From the NCBI RefSeq assembly GCF_001598555.1, contig NZ_BCZE01000068.1:1-43574 (forward strand): DNA of 43,574 bases, in the 5' to 3' direction. Below the pieces are notes generated by a model. That model had not been told where the DNA came from. It saw only the letters and a program-made list of their open reading frames with translations, and ran no database searches. Both the position numbers and the translations under genes were made by a program. Below are positions 33,859-41,209 of the stretch, one piece after another; position 1 is the first letter of the stretch, and the number at the start of each line of letters is the position of its first letter. This DNA is from Novosphingobium rosa NBRC 15208 (GTDB lineage: Bacteria > Pseudomonadota > Alphaproteobacteria > Sphingomonadales > Sphingomonadaceae).

Positions 33859-34009
33859 GGCAGGGCCTCCCCATCGCGGCCACGGTCGGGTCTGCCAGGC
33901 AGGCCTGATACAGCGTTTGCGTTCCGGCGGTGCTGGTGCCGAGCAAGATGCAGGCGCCCACAAAGGCCACCATCAGGGCCAGCAGGGCTAGGGTGAACAG
34001 CTTATCCAT
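33848..34009 (-). CDS. Small membrane protein (53 aa)
   Basis: A 53-residue product with one clear membrane span directly after the start (KLFTLALLALMVAFVGACIL) and a short polar tail containing two further Cys. It overlaps both neighbours by 8-11 nt. Too short for most gene finders, but the operon spacing supports it. Role unknown. Confidence 0.5.
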   Translation of the reverse strand: MDKLFTLALLALMVAFVGACILLGTSTAGTQTLYQACLADPTVAAMGRPCRAR

Positions 34010-34226
34010 GCCGCACCACCGCCTGCCGGGCGTGGCGCTGGGCGGTACGGCGGCGCTCGCCGATCGCGAAGGCCCCACCCTGCCGATAAACGCGCTGATA
34101 CTGGCGACTGGCGAGGTTGTCGGCCTCGGCCTTCTCCGCATCGGTCAGCGGGCGGGAGAGGCGCAAGGTGTCCAGCGCATCGATGCGTCTGGCCACCTCG
34201 GCGGGAGACATGCGGCGCCCGGCCAT
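34002..34226 (-). CDS. Small unknown phage protein (74 aa)
   Basis: The ATG at 34226 lies within the stop of the upstream gene (TGATG). The protein is helical and basic: MAGRRMSPAEVARRIDALDT, then LTDAEKAEADNLASRQYQRV and a basic C-terminus (ERRRTAQRHARQAVVRHG). It could bind nucleic acid. No family is recognised. Confidence 0.55.
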   Translation of the reverse strand: MAGRRMSPAEVARRIDALDTLRLSRPLTDAEKAEADNLASRQYQRVYRQGGAFAIGERRRTAQRHARQAVVRHG

Positions 34227-34375
34227 CAGAACCACCTATGGGGCGTGCAGCCCAGCATATGGCACTGCACGGCACCGGCCACGGTGCGGTCGCAGGCATA
34301 AAGGAAGCCGTTGAAGGCCAGCAGGCCAAGGGCGATCCACGCGGCCTCGCGCCGGTTGGGGCGGTTGAGGCGCAT
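34226..34375 (-). CDS. Small membrane protein (49 aa)
   Basis: A 49-residue product with a basic N-terminus (MRLNRPNRREAA), one membrane span (WIALGLLAFNGFLYA) and a Cys/His-containing tail (CDRTVAGAVQCHMLGCTPHR). It starts inside the stop of the gene upstream (TGATG). Function unknown; it may be a holin-like or regulatory microprotein, though position in the early operon argues against lysis. Confidence 0.5.
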   Translation of the reverse strand: MRLNRPNRREAAWIALGLLAFNGFLYACDRTVAGAVQCHMLGCTPHRWF

Positions 34376-34617
34376 CACTGGCGGGTGGCCTTGGGCAGAT
34401 CCGCCGCGTCGTCGGGGCAGAAGGCATAGGTCTGGCCGCCGATCTCTTCCGTCGCCCAATGCTTGGGCATGGTGCCGGGCTTCGTGATGGCCTCGCACTC
34501 ACATGCGGCGCAGATCACGATGGCCAAGGGCCGGGCGACAGGACGGGGGATAGGCTGGGCAGTCGGGCGCCCGACTGCGGCGTTGGCGATGCGGTGGCGC
34601 GTGACGGTGGCAGGCAT
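34375..34617 (-). CDS. Small Cys-rich unknown protein (80 aa)
   Basis: The ATG at 34617 follows AAAGGATT. A basic N-terminal half (RHRIANAAVGRPTAQPIPRP) precedes a cluster CAACEC and, 30 residues on, FCPDD. This could be a small zinc site. It ends in KATRQ with a 1-nt overlap into the next gene. No named family. Confidence 0.5.
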   Translation of the reverse strand: MPATVTRHRIANAAVGRPTAQPIPRPVARPLAIVICAACECEAITKPGTMPKHWATEEIGGQTYAFCPDDAADLPKATRQ

Positions 34618-34628
34618 GGGCAATCCTT

Positions 34629-34811
34629 TCAGTGGGCGAAAGCGTCGGGGAAAAGGCAGGCCAGAGCGGCCCAGAGGGCGATCCAGAGGACGCCGGAGAG
34701 GGGGATGGCGATGGGAAGGCAGCGCGGGATAAAGCGGCTGTCGTCCGGGTGAGGCTGGGCGGCGGGGCAGCGCTCGCAGGGGCAACCGTGGGAGTGGAGC
34801 TCAAGCGGCAC
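34629..34811 (-). CDS. Small membrane protein, GTG start (60 aa)
   Basis: A GTG at 34811, inside the last codons of the upstream gene, opens 60 codons. The N-terminal part carries a compact Cys/His group (HSHGCPCERC). A membrane span follows (IAIPLSGVLWIALWAALACL). The overlap with the upstream stop supports coupling, but there is no independent ribosome site evidence. Confidence 0.4.
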   Translation of the reverse strand: MPLELHSHGCPCERCPAAQPHPDDSRFIPRCLPIAIPLSGVLWIALWAALACLFPDAFAH

Positions 34812-35337
34812 GGGCAAGATCCTTCTGCTGGGCCTGCGCGGCGATGCGGCGGCTTTCGTGGTTGAAGGCGGCGATCTCATGCGTCCGGCGGCCCTCTTCG
34901 AGGTGCCAGCGCATCGCGATCACAAGGTGCCCCTGCTGCTCCAGCGCGGTGGAGAAGCCGTCGCGCTCGCGAGCGATGGCGGCGATGGTGCGCAGGGCCT
35001 GATCGAGCAGTTCGCGGCGCGCCGGCAGGCTGGCGGCATCGGCGGGCTGGCCTTCGCCGGTGACGATCCAGCGCCAGTCGGTCACCAGATCGGCGGCGGC
35101 GGCCAGTTCGGCCCGGGCCGATTCCGCATCCATGGCGCCACCGGCGATCAGCTCGGGAGAGCGCCTTTGCCGGGTGGCCAGCATGCTTTCGGCCATGCCC
35201 AGCAGGGCGGAGAGGTTGTTCTGCTCATAGGGCGGGTCTTCGCTCTCGATGCCCTGCCACACGCGGAAGGCGGTGGGCGCCTCAAGCCGGGCATAATCGA
35301 CCGGCGCCGGGCGGCTGTAGCGGGGGTGCGCGGTCAT
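34801..35337 (-). CDS. Unknown protein downstream of primase-helicase
   Basis: A 178-residue helical protein. Its ATG overlaps the primase stop (ATGA). It contains PTAFRVWQGIESEDPPYEQN, LSALLGMAESMLATRQRRSP and a long helical C-terminus (ALRTIAAIARERDGFSTALE, LVIAMRWHLEEGRRTHEIA, ESRRIAAQAQQKDLARAA). Coupling to the primase suggests a replication accessory such as a loader, but no motif proves it. Confidence 0.6.
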   Translation of the reverse strand: MTAHPRYSRPAPVDYARLEAPTAFRVWQGIESEDPPYEQNNLSALLGMAESMLATRQRRSPELIAGGAMDAESARAELAAAADLVTDWRWIVTGEGQPADAASLPARRELLDQALRTIAAIARERDGFSTALEQQGHLVIAMRWHLEEGRRTHEIAAFNHESRRIAAQAQQKDLARAA

Positions 35338-38027
35338 ATGATCCGGCCCTCCGCTTCGTCGCCCTTCCATTCGAAGACCCAGCAGGCCACCACCTTGCCG
35401 TCGGGGTTGTTCACCTTCTTCTGGGCAAGGAATTTCGGGTTCTTGCTGCTGCTCAACACCTTCTTCAGCTTGTCCATGTCGGGCAGGGTCAGCCCGGCAT
35501 TGCGGCACTTGATTTCGAAGTCGGTCAGGCGGATCGCCATCGTGGTTTTGCTGTTGCGCGACTGGTTGATGGACAGGCCAGTGCCCTTTTCCGTCGCCTT
35601 CTCCCGGTCGAGCAGCGCATCGATCAGTTCCCAGAAGCGGACCACCAGCGGATGGTCGCCACCGGCGCTGGTTTGGCGGTCGAGCGCCATGGCATCGACA
35701 AAGGCGACGGTCTGGTCGATCCACGACTGCGCCAGCTTGCTGGGGAACAGACCGGCCAGCGCCTCGACGGCGGCGGCCAGCTGGCTGTGGCACTTGATCG
35801 GGCGCGCTTCGTACAGGCCCGGCTTGCGCTTGGGCATCTCTTCATCGTGGTAGCTGAAGCGTTCGAAGAAGAATTCCAGCCACTTGGCTTCCTGTCGCAC
35901 GACATGGATCAGCGTGCCGGACACCTCCTCGCTGGGCCATTGCTCCAGCTTCACCGCCGATGCCTTGGTTTCCGCCGACCAGTTGGACTTGTCGATGTTC
36001 ATCGACATGAGGCGCTGCAGCACCGCCGGGATGCCGTTGATGCGCTCATTCTGCATCACATAGACGCTGCCGAGGAAATCGGGCTCGTTCGTCTCGTAAT
36101 CGTTGGATTTCTGGGCGGTGCCGCGCGGTGAGCGGCCATTATACAGCACCAGCAGCTCGTTATAATCGAACGCCTTGATGTGGGGCGTCTTGTCGTCCTC
36201 CCCGCGCTTGCCCTCGACCAGCCCGACCGGAAGGTTGGACACCTGCAGGAAGCTGCGCGCCAGAAACGCCGGGGTCGCCTTGTTCGGGTCGAAGCCCTCG
36301 TAGCCGTTGCGGCCCAGCAGCTTCCACAGGAACTCGATCAAGGTCGATTTGCCCGCGCCGGGCTCCCCGGTGATCTCCAGCAGGCCCAGCGACTTGTGCT
36401 TGTCGCGGATCTGCACCGCAAACAGGCTCATGGTGAAGAAGGCCAGCGCCACCAGCCCCTTCGGGCCCCATGCCGTCCAGAGGTGCGGAAGCCAGTCGAA
36501 TTTCAGCTGGTCGGGATCGTAATACAGATCCAGCATGCGCTTGCGGCTGAGCAGCTTGACCGCCGATTTGCCGAAATCGAAGTAATCCTCGCTGTTCAGC
36601 TTGTGGGTCGCGCCCTTGTGGACCGCGATATTGCCCAGCACCCACGCCTTATGGTCCCGCGAATAGCCGGTGAAGGGGATGGGCTGCACCACCTTGAGCC
36701 CGCGCAGCTGGTTGAGCATGATGCGGTCAAGCTGCTCGGCGGTGCCGGTGTAGAGGCTGGCATGCAGGGCCAGCGTCTTCCGGAACTCGCCAACGCTGGA
36801 GATTGCGCTGTTGGAAAACGGCGTGGCCTTTTCCGACTGGCCCTCTGGGAAGTCGATCCGCGCGAAATAGCGGGTCTCATTCTTGATATCGTCCCGCTCG
36901 CGGTAGAGCAGGCGGAAGGCGCAATTGGCGATCTGCTCGACGTGAACCTTGCCGCTCAGGCTCTTCTTGCCGCCATCATCATCGTCATCGTCCGATTTGA
37001 CCTTGGCCCAATAGGTGATGTTGTTGTGGCGGAAGTAGAAGGTGGCCGATTTCGCCTGCTCCGCGCGGCGGGCAGCGATCAGCTTGCCCTTGGCATGGGC
37101 CGTCTCCGCGATGGTGATCGCGCCGTTGTAGCGGTAGGTTTCAAAGGCGGTATCGCTGAGAGGTGCCTTTTCAGGGTTACCCTTCCAGTTGACGTGCCGC
37201 AGCAGCAGGTCATTCCAGTCGAGCTTTTTGCCCTCGCCGTCGGGATGCACCTGCATCGCCTCGGCTTCCCAATTGTCCCGCTTGGCCCGCTTCACATAGT
37301 CGCGCGTGGCCTCGACACCGGCCCGGCCTACATCGAAGGCGAAGACCAGGCGGGGGAAATCATGGCGCTTTGCTCGCACGCATTCGCTGCGCAGATCGGC
37401 AAGGAAGCGGTCAGGGTAGTTGCTGGTCGACATGGCCGACACGGCGTGGCGATGCACCTGCGTGATGGCGGTGGCATCGAAGATGCCTTCCGTGATCAGG
37501 ATCTCGTCTGCCTGTGCCAGCTTTTCGATGCTGGTGACCGGCGGCATCCAGACATGGCCGCCATAGGTGCCGCCGCGCTCGAAATGGGCCTTCTTCCCGA
37601 AGCGCCCGGGGCGGTCGATGATGCGTTCCCAATAGGTGTCGGCGATGCGGAAGCGCACCGTGGCGCCGGTGGCGCGTGTTTTATAGTCCTGATACAGCTC
37701 TTCGGTATAGCTGCCGCGCAGCAGCATCAGGTCCAAGCCGCGCTCATGGCTCAGATAGGCGTCAGCCGCCGCGTTGGGCTCGGCTTCGGTGCGGGGGTGG
37801 CGCTTTGACCAGTCCTCGAACAGATCGGGCAGCAGGTTGCGCACAGTGTCTTCCCACCGGCATTCGTTCGACCGCCCGCACCGGACCACCTTGGGATCGA
37901 CGGCGGCGCAGAACACGGTGGTCTGCTTGCAATCCGGGCACTTGCCCCCCTGCAACCATTCCTTGCCGAGCGTCTTGAATTTGAACTCGTCCTTGAGCCC
38001 GTTGATGATTTCTTGCTGAAGGCTCAC
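35334..38027 (-). CDS. TOPRIM primase-helicase
   Basis: An 897-residue replication protein of the element. The N-terminus carries a zinc-binding primase domain (Cys30, Cys33, Cys50, Cys56: GGKCPDCKQ, RCGRSNECRW). A TOPRIM fold follows (EILITEGIFDATAI near 175 and VFAFDVGRAG near 230). The second TOPRIM Asp is Gly here (FDVG instead of DxD). A long middle region has an acidic insert (KSDDDDDDGG). The motor carries Walker A GEPGAGKST near residue 555 and a C-terminal unknown region. It should prime and unwind DNA at the element origin. Confidence 0.85.
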   Translation of the reverse strand: MSLQQEIINGLKDEFKFKTLGKEWLQGGKCPDCKQTTVFCAAVDPKVVRCGRSNECRWEDTVRNLLPDLFEDWSKRHPRTEAEPNAAADAYLSHERGLDLMLLRGSYTEELYQDYKTRATGATVRFRIADTYWERIIDRPGRFGKKAHFERGGTYGGHVWMPPVTSIEKLAQADEILITEGIFDATAITQVHRHAVSAMSTSNYPDRFLADLRSECVRAKRHDFPRLVFAFDVGRAGVEATRDYVKRAKRDNWEAEAMQVHPDGEGKKLDWNDLLLRHVNWKGNPEKAPLSDTAFETYRYNGAITIAETAHAKGKLIAARRAEQAKSATFYFRHNNITYWAKVKSDDDDDDGGKKSLSGKVHVEQIANCAFRLLYRERDDIKNETRYFARIDFPEGQSEKATPFSNSAISSVGEFRKTLALHASLYTGTAEQLDRIMLNQLRGLKVVQPIPFTGYSRDHKAWVLGNIAVHKGATHKLNSEDYFDFGKSAVKLLSRKRMLDLYYDPDQLKFDWLPHLWTAWGPKGLVALAFFTMSLFAVQIRDKHKSLGLLEITGEPGAGKSTLIEFLWKLLGRNGYEGFDPNKATPAFLARSFLQVSNLPVGLVEGKRGEDDKTPHIKAFDYNELLVLYNGRSPRGTAQKSNDYETNEPDFLGSVYVMQNERINGIPAVLQRLMSMNIDKSNWSAETKASAVKLEQWPSEEVSGTLIHVVRQEAKWLEFFFERFSYHDEEMPKRKPGLYEARPIKCHSQLAAAVEALAGLFPSKLAQSWIDQTVAFVDAMALDRQTSAGGDHPLVVRFWELIDALLDREKATEKGTGLSINQSRNSKTTMAIRLTDFEIKCRNAGLTLPDMDKLKKVLSSSKNPKFLAQKKVNNPDGKVVACWVFEWKGDEAEGRII

Positions 38028-38266
38028 TGTGCGCGGCCCTCTTCCAGATGGTATTGGGCGATGCCTTGCAGTTCCGAATTTTCTGCGATCTGGGCGCGGA
38101 TGCTCTCCTTCGCCTCGTCGGACAGTTCGCCGTAGACACTCGCCTTGATGAGGAGGGTGCCGCTGGCGTCCAGCGCGTCTTCCATGGCGGTGACCAGCGC
38201 TTCCAGGGTGGCGATCCGCATGGCGGATTTGCGCTTCAGCGGCGCTGGCGCGATAAATTTAGACAA
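38024..38266 (-). CDS. Small unknown protein, probable TTG start
   Basis: An 80-residue protein directly upstream of, and overlapping by 4 nt, the primase gene. I place the start at TTG 38266 because GAGGGGGAAGC sits directly before it; ATG 38305 in the same frame has no ribosome site. The product is a basic head (SKFIAPAPLKRKSAM) followed by helices (RIATLEALVTAMEDALDASG, ELSDEAKESIRAQIAENSEL). Possibly a primase partner; no family is recognised. Confidence 0.5.
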   Translation of the reverse strand: MSKFIAPAPLKRKSAMRIATLEALVTAMEDALDASGTLLIKASVYGELSDEAKESIRAQIAENSELQGIAQYHLEEGRAQ

Positions 38267-38327
38267 AGCTTCCCCCTCGGCCCTTTGCGGGCCGTTGAAA
38301 ATCATCGGTTTTGGATGGTGCTGGTGG

Positions 38328-38675
38328 TTAGGCCGCTGCGGGGCTGGGCCCACCGGGCCAGTCAAACAGGCGTGGTTGGTTGGGGTCGGCCTTGGCGTCA
38401 GCCTTGGCCGTCATGACGGTCTGGCGGTCCATGGGTTTGAGGGGCAGGTTGACCTTGGGATCGGGGATGGCGCTGGGGACCAACCCGTAATCGTAGACCA
38501 GACTGGCCTTCCACGTATGGCCACACGCGAGGTTGCTGCACTGGTAATAGATCTCGCGCAGGGTGACCACGATGGGGCGGCTTGTGCGGCGGGTCGCGCG
38601 CCACCGGCAATGCGGGCAGCACAGTTCACCATCGCGGTCAGGCAGATTTTCTTCGGTCGGCACAAAGGCGCTCAC
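38328..38675 (-). CDS. Ogr/Delta-type zinc finger transcription activator
   Basis: A 115-residue protein with the Ogr/Delta zinc motif: Cys20-x2-Cys23 (CPHCRWRATRRTSR) and Cys46-x4-Cys51 (YYQCSNLACGHTW). P2 and P4 Ogr/Delta proteins activate phage late promoters by contacting RNA polymerase alpha. The C-terminal third is Pro/Asp-rich and unique. Its presence in the early operon argues that late genes to the right use this kind of control. The family call is good. Confidence 0.75.
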   Translation of the reverse strand: MSAFVPTEENLPDRDGELCCPHCRWRATRRTSRPIVVTLREIYYQCSNLACGHTWKASLVYDYGLVPSAIPDPKVNLPLKPMDRQTVMTAKADAKADPNQPRLFDWPGGPSPAAA

Positions 38676-39121
38676 TGAGAAACCCCATGTTTGATGTGGA
38701 AGAGCAGGGAGAGCGAGGCCTCGATGCTTTCCTCGACTTCCTTGATGGCCTTGCGGCGCACCTTCGGATCGCTGGCATCTTCGACCAGGGCGAGCGCGGC
38801 GGCGATGCCTTCCGCGTTTTCCTTCACCGCCTTGGTGAGGGCGCCTGTCAGCGGCGCTGCAACACCCGGATCGGTGGTGAGGACCAGCTGAGCAAAATGG
38901 GCCTCCATCAGCGGGAAGCCGACGCCGCCCGCGCGCTGGAAGGCGGCATCAAGCCGGATGGCATCTTGCAGGCACAGTTCCCGCCCGGTGTCAGGGTCTG
39001 ACATCTTGCGGCAATGCCACACGTTCTTGCTGATGATAGTGGCAATGCCATCCCAGCCCAGCACCTCTTCGATGCGGCACAGGGCGCGATAGGGGGTGAG
39101 GGGATCACGCTGTTTGGTCAC
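38672..39121 (-). CDS. Phage early regulatory-type protein, unknown
   Basis: A 149-residue soluble helical protein: YRALCRIEEVLGWDGIATII, then NVWHCRKMSDPDTGRELCLQ, FPLMEAHFAQLVL, and a charged C-terminus (DPKVRRKAIKEVEESIEASL). It overlaps the Cro-like gene and the Ogr-like gene by 4 nt each. Position second in the early operon fits a CII-like regulator or anti-repressor, but no HTH is evident, so this stays unassigned. Confidence 0.6.
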   Translation of the reverse strand: MTKQRDPLTPYRALCRIEEVLGWDGIATIISKNVWHCRKMSDPDTGRELCLQDAIRLDAAFQRAGGVGFPLMEAHFAQLVLTTDPGVAAPLTGALTKAVKENAEGIAAALALVEDASDPKVRRKAIKEVEESIEASLSLLFHIKHGVSQ

Positions 39122-39462
39122 CGGGCGGCACTCCGCGCAGGCGTGTCCAAAAAGGTCAGGCGATTGCCGTTTCTGGTGCGCGAATCGGGAAATACGATTG
39201 GGCCCGCATCCTGATCGACACCCAACCAGCGCGGTGCTGGCGGCATGTCGCGCGGGTAGATGTCTGGCCGCAGGAGATAACGGGGAACGCCGGTGGCCGC
39301 TTCGACAGCAAAAACGTGTTCAGACGGAAGGCGCTTCGAACTCTGAAGCCATTTCCACACTGCCGTCTGGCTGACCTTGCAGATCCGCGCGAGAGCGGAC
39401 TGCCCGCCTGCGCGTAAAACCGCCTGCTCCAGCGCTTCGAATGGGGTGGGAGTGGTATCCAT
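39118..39462 (-). CDS. Cro/YdaS-like HTH regulator
   Basis: A 114-residue protein with an N-terminal YdaS-type HTH: ALEQAVLRAGGQSALARICK, VSQTAVWKWLQSSKRLP, then VFAVEAATGVPRYLLRPDIY. These proteins sit where Cro is in lambdoid switches. Some are called antitoxins of YdaST, but no YdaT partner is next to it. It is divergent from the CI repressor. There is no ribosome site before its ATG, and the predicted transcription start is within about 2 nt, so it may be translated from a leaderless message. It leads the long leftward operon. Confidence 0.8.
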   Translation of the reverse strand: MDTTPTPFEALEQAVLRAGGQSALARICKVSQTAVWKWLQSSKRLPSEHVFAVEAATGVPRYLLRPDIYPRDMPPAPRWLGVDQDAGPIVFPDSRTRNGNRLTFLDTPARSAAR

Positions 39463-39470
39463 GACCGATG

Positions 39471-39498
39471 ATTACAACCAAAGCTGTAGGTCCGTCAA
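39471..39498 (-). promoter_or_regulatory. Putative early (Cro-side) promoter
   Basis: On the minus strand TTGACG (39498-39493) and TGTAAT (39476-39471) are 16 nt apart. Operator O1 covers the -10 and most of the spacer, so repressor binding would block it. The start point would fall near 39464, only about two bases before the Cro ATG. Confidence 0.55.
39473..39488. promoter_or_regulatory. Operator O1
   Basis: A 16-bp imperfect dyad TACAAC-CAAA-GCTGTA; half-sites agree at 5 of 6 positions. It shares its left half TACAACCAA with O2. It overlaps the Cro-side promoter. Confidence 0.55.
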
Positions 39499-39520
39499 AC
39501 GGAAAAAGATTAGCGATGCC

Positions 39521-39536
39521 TACAACCAAGGTTGTT
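39521..39536. promoter_or_regulatory. Operator O2
   Basis: A 16-bp dyad TACAAC-CAAG-GTTGTT with an inner perfect ACAACC-AA-GGTTGT. It starts 48 bp from the start of O1 and lies just upstream of a TACGAT (39536-39541) that could be the CI-side -10. Probable binding site of CI and/or Cro. Confidence 0.6.
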
Positions 39537-39547
39537 ACGATAGGCTC

Positions 39548-40207
39548 GTGTTTAGGAATGACAGACTCGAATCTCTGATGAAGCAGCATGGCTTCGGCCA
39601 GAGCGCTTTTGCGCGCGCAGTCGGAGTGTCTCAGGCCACCATTTGGAAGCTGCTGAATGAGCCGTCTCAGGGCTCTAAGCACTTGCATAAGATCGCACAT
39701 CTGCTCGGCACCACAGCTGCCTTTCTGATGGGCGATACAGATGATCCCTCTGCCGGAGCCTTACCAGTTCCGACCCCGGAGAATTTGGCAGAGCAACTCA
39801 ACATCGTGCAAGTGCGCGAGATCGACCTTAATCTGGGGATGGGGGCAACCTATCTGGACGTGCCTGTCACCGAGATGATCCGGAGTTTCGACCGGGATTG
39901 GCTGCGGGCCTATACGAACTCGGCACCCGAAAACCTGCTGTTCGCCCAAGGGATCGGCGATTCGATGGAACCGACTATCCGTGACAGTGACTTGCTGTTT
40001 ATCGACTGTTCACAGCAGTCCATCACGGTCGCATCCAAATTCTGGTTCATCGCCTATGCCAATTGCGGCTCGATCCGCCGTCTGGAGCCTCTGGCCGATG
40101 GCGGCGTGGAGATGCTGGCCGACAATCCCTTGGCGCCAAATCGCACAGCCTATGACGGCGAGATGCATGTGCTGGGGCGTGTGGTAGCTATTGTCCGCAA
40201 AATGTGA
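39548..40207 (+). CDS. CI-type repressor with S24 peptidase domain
   Basis: A 219-residue repressor. The N-terminal HTH is MKQHGFGQSAFARAVGVSQA, TIWKLLNEPSQ and HKIAHLLGTTAAFLMGD. The C-terminal LexA-like autopeptidase has Ser139 in GDSMEPTI and Lys164 in ASKFWFIAYA, so RecA-stimulated self-cleavage is expected. I start at GTG 39548. The in-frame ATG at 39461 would overlap the Cro ATG and force both operators to be coding. The ribosome site is weak and the start may be leaderless, as for lambda cI from PRM. Confidence 0.85.
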   Translation: MFRNDRLESLMKQHGFGQSAFARAVGVSQATIWKLLNEPSQGSKHLHKIAHLLGTTAAFLMGDTDDPSAGALPVPTPENLAEQLNIVQVREIDLNLGMGATYLDVPVTEMIRSFDRDWLRAYTNSAPENLLFAQGIGDSMEPTIRDSDLLFIDCSQQSITVASKFWFIAYANCGSIRRLEPLADGGVEMLADNPLAPNRTAYDGEMHVLGRVVAIVRKM

Positions 40208-40241
40208 CCACTCAACCTGGGCGACATCAGAGGGGGCGAAG

Positions 40242-40700
40242 ATGGAGAAGCCAGATTATTGGGCTAGCGACTTTGATCAGCAGTCGAAAGAGGTCATGTA
40301 CCGGATGGATGTGCAGAGCCAGCTAGGCTTGTCTGCGCTCAAGAGCATGATCCTTGTTAATGGCGGCTCGATTATCGGGTTGCTGACGTTTGTTGGCAAT
40401 AAAGGTCACGTCGCTGACTCTTCCTTTCTGAAATGTGGTGTCGGTCTCTTTGGGTTGGGATTGTTCTTAGCCTTGATAGCGCACTTTTTCGCTTATTTTT
40501 CCCAAGCGGAATTTATGATGACAACTTATTACCGCCTAAAGAATGCTCAATCGCGCATGATTGAGGCGGGGGGGATTGAAGAGCCGCAAAAGCATACAGT
40601 CCAAGGCACTCGCACGCTTTGGGGCGCAATTGTGACTTTGTTTCTATCCCTTGGTTGCTTTGGCTGCGGCGTGTTGATGACGTTGAACGGTATTTTGTGA
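40242..40700 (+). CDS. Membrane protein next to CI, possible immunity/exclusion factor
   Basis: A 152-residue protein with three hydrophobic spans: LKSMILVNGGSIIGLLTFVG, CGVGLFGLGLFLALIAHFFA and LWGAIVTLFLSLGCFGCGVL. A polar N-terminus of about 30 residues and a cytoplasmic-type loop (YYRLKNAQSRMIEAGGIEEP) complete it. AGAGGGGG precedes the ATG at 40242. It follows the repressor by 34 nt and should be expressed in the lysogen. Superinfection exclusion is a reasonable guess from this position, but no known family is recognised. Confidence 0.65.
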   Translation: MEKPDYWASDFDQQSKEVMYRMDVQSQLGLSALKSMILVNGGSIIGLLTFVGNKGHVADSSFLKCGVGLFGLGLFLALIAHFFAYFSQAEFMMTTYYRLKNAQSRMIEAGGIEEPQKHTVQGTRTLWGAIVTLFLSLGCFGCGVLMTLNGIL

Positions 40701-40757
40701 TGGCCCGTCCAATGTTCTGATGTGAATATTCATTTCTCGACCTATGGGAGGCCGACT

Positions 40758-41192
40758 ATGGAATGGAACCCATTCCACGCCTGGAAGAAGGCTGGGGAAA
40801 TGGCTGCTCTGCTAAAATCCCAAGCTGCCGCGTCACGGGCCGGAGCAGCATCGCTTAATCCTGACCGCACACCGGAAGAAGTTGATGTGCGTACAAGGGC
40901 CGCAAGACAAAAACGGCTCGGAGCTATTCAAGGCGCCGAGCCTCGCAAGCTCAACGCTCACGGGCAAGATTGGCTTTCGCGTGACGCGTGGGTTACCAGC
41001 ATTGATGATCCGTCAATCCAAAATGCTGGGACATGGGCCAAATTTGAATATGTCGATGCCGATGGCGTGATCACGGATCGGCACATCCGGCAATGGTCAA
41101 AGCGCGGCGCCTATATCGAGGGGTTTTGCATGGAGAAGCGTGCAAGCCGCCTTTTCCGGCAGGATCGCATCAGCAATTGGATTTCTCGCTGA
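40758..41192 (+). CDS. WYL-like domain protein, short
   Basis: A 144-residue protein. The N-terminal half is helical and basic (FHAWKKAGEMAALLKSQAAA, RTRAARQKRLGAIQG). The C-terminal 55 residues resemble a minimal WYL fold: WAKFEYVDADGVITDRHIRQW, then GAYIEGFCMEKRASRLFRQD and RISNWI. The G-x-C-x4-R-x-FRxDRI ending is the usual WYL hallmark. WYL domains bind ligands or nucleic acids and regulate defence loci such as BREX, CBASS and CRISPR. There is no HTH in front. GGGAGG lies 6 nt before ATG 40758. A regulator of the neighbouring cargo is inference. Confidence 0.65.
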   Translation: MEWNPFHAWKKAGEMAALLKSQAAASRAGAASLNPDRTPEEVDVRTRAARQKRLGAIQGAEPRKLNAHGQDWLSRDAWVTSIDDPSIQNAGTWAKFEYVDADGVITDRHIRQWSKRGAYIEGFCMEKRASRLFRQDRISNWISR

Positions 41193-41209
41193 GATAATTG
41201 GGGGTTATT

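Noticed and set aside
36180..37808. 542-codon rightward frame opposite the primase-helicase
   Set aside because: Low-complexity Gly/Leu/His/Gln translation without domains; the opposite strand has Zn, TOPRIM and Walker motifs.
39461..39547. N-terminal extension of CI starting MTDDYNQ
   Set aside because: It would overlap the Cro start codon, and its codons are the two operator dyads; it reads as regulatory DNA.
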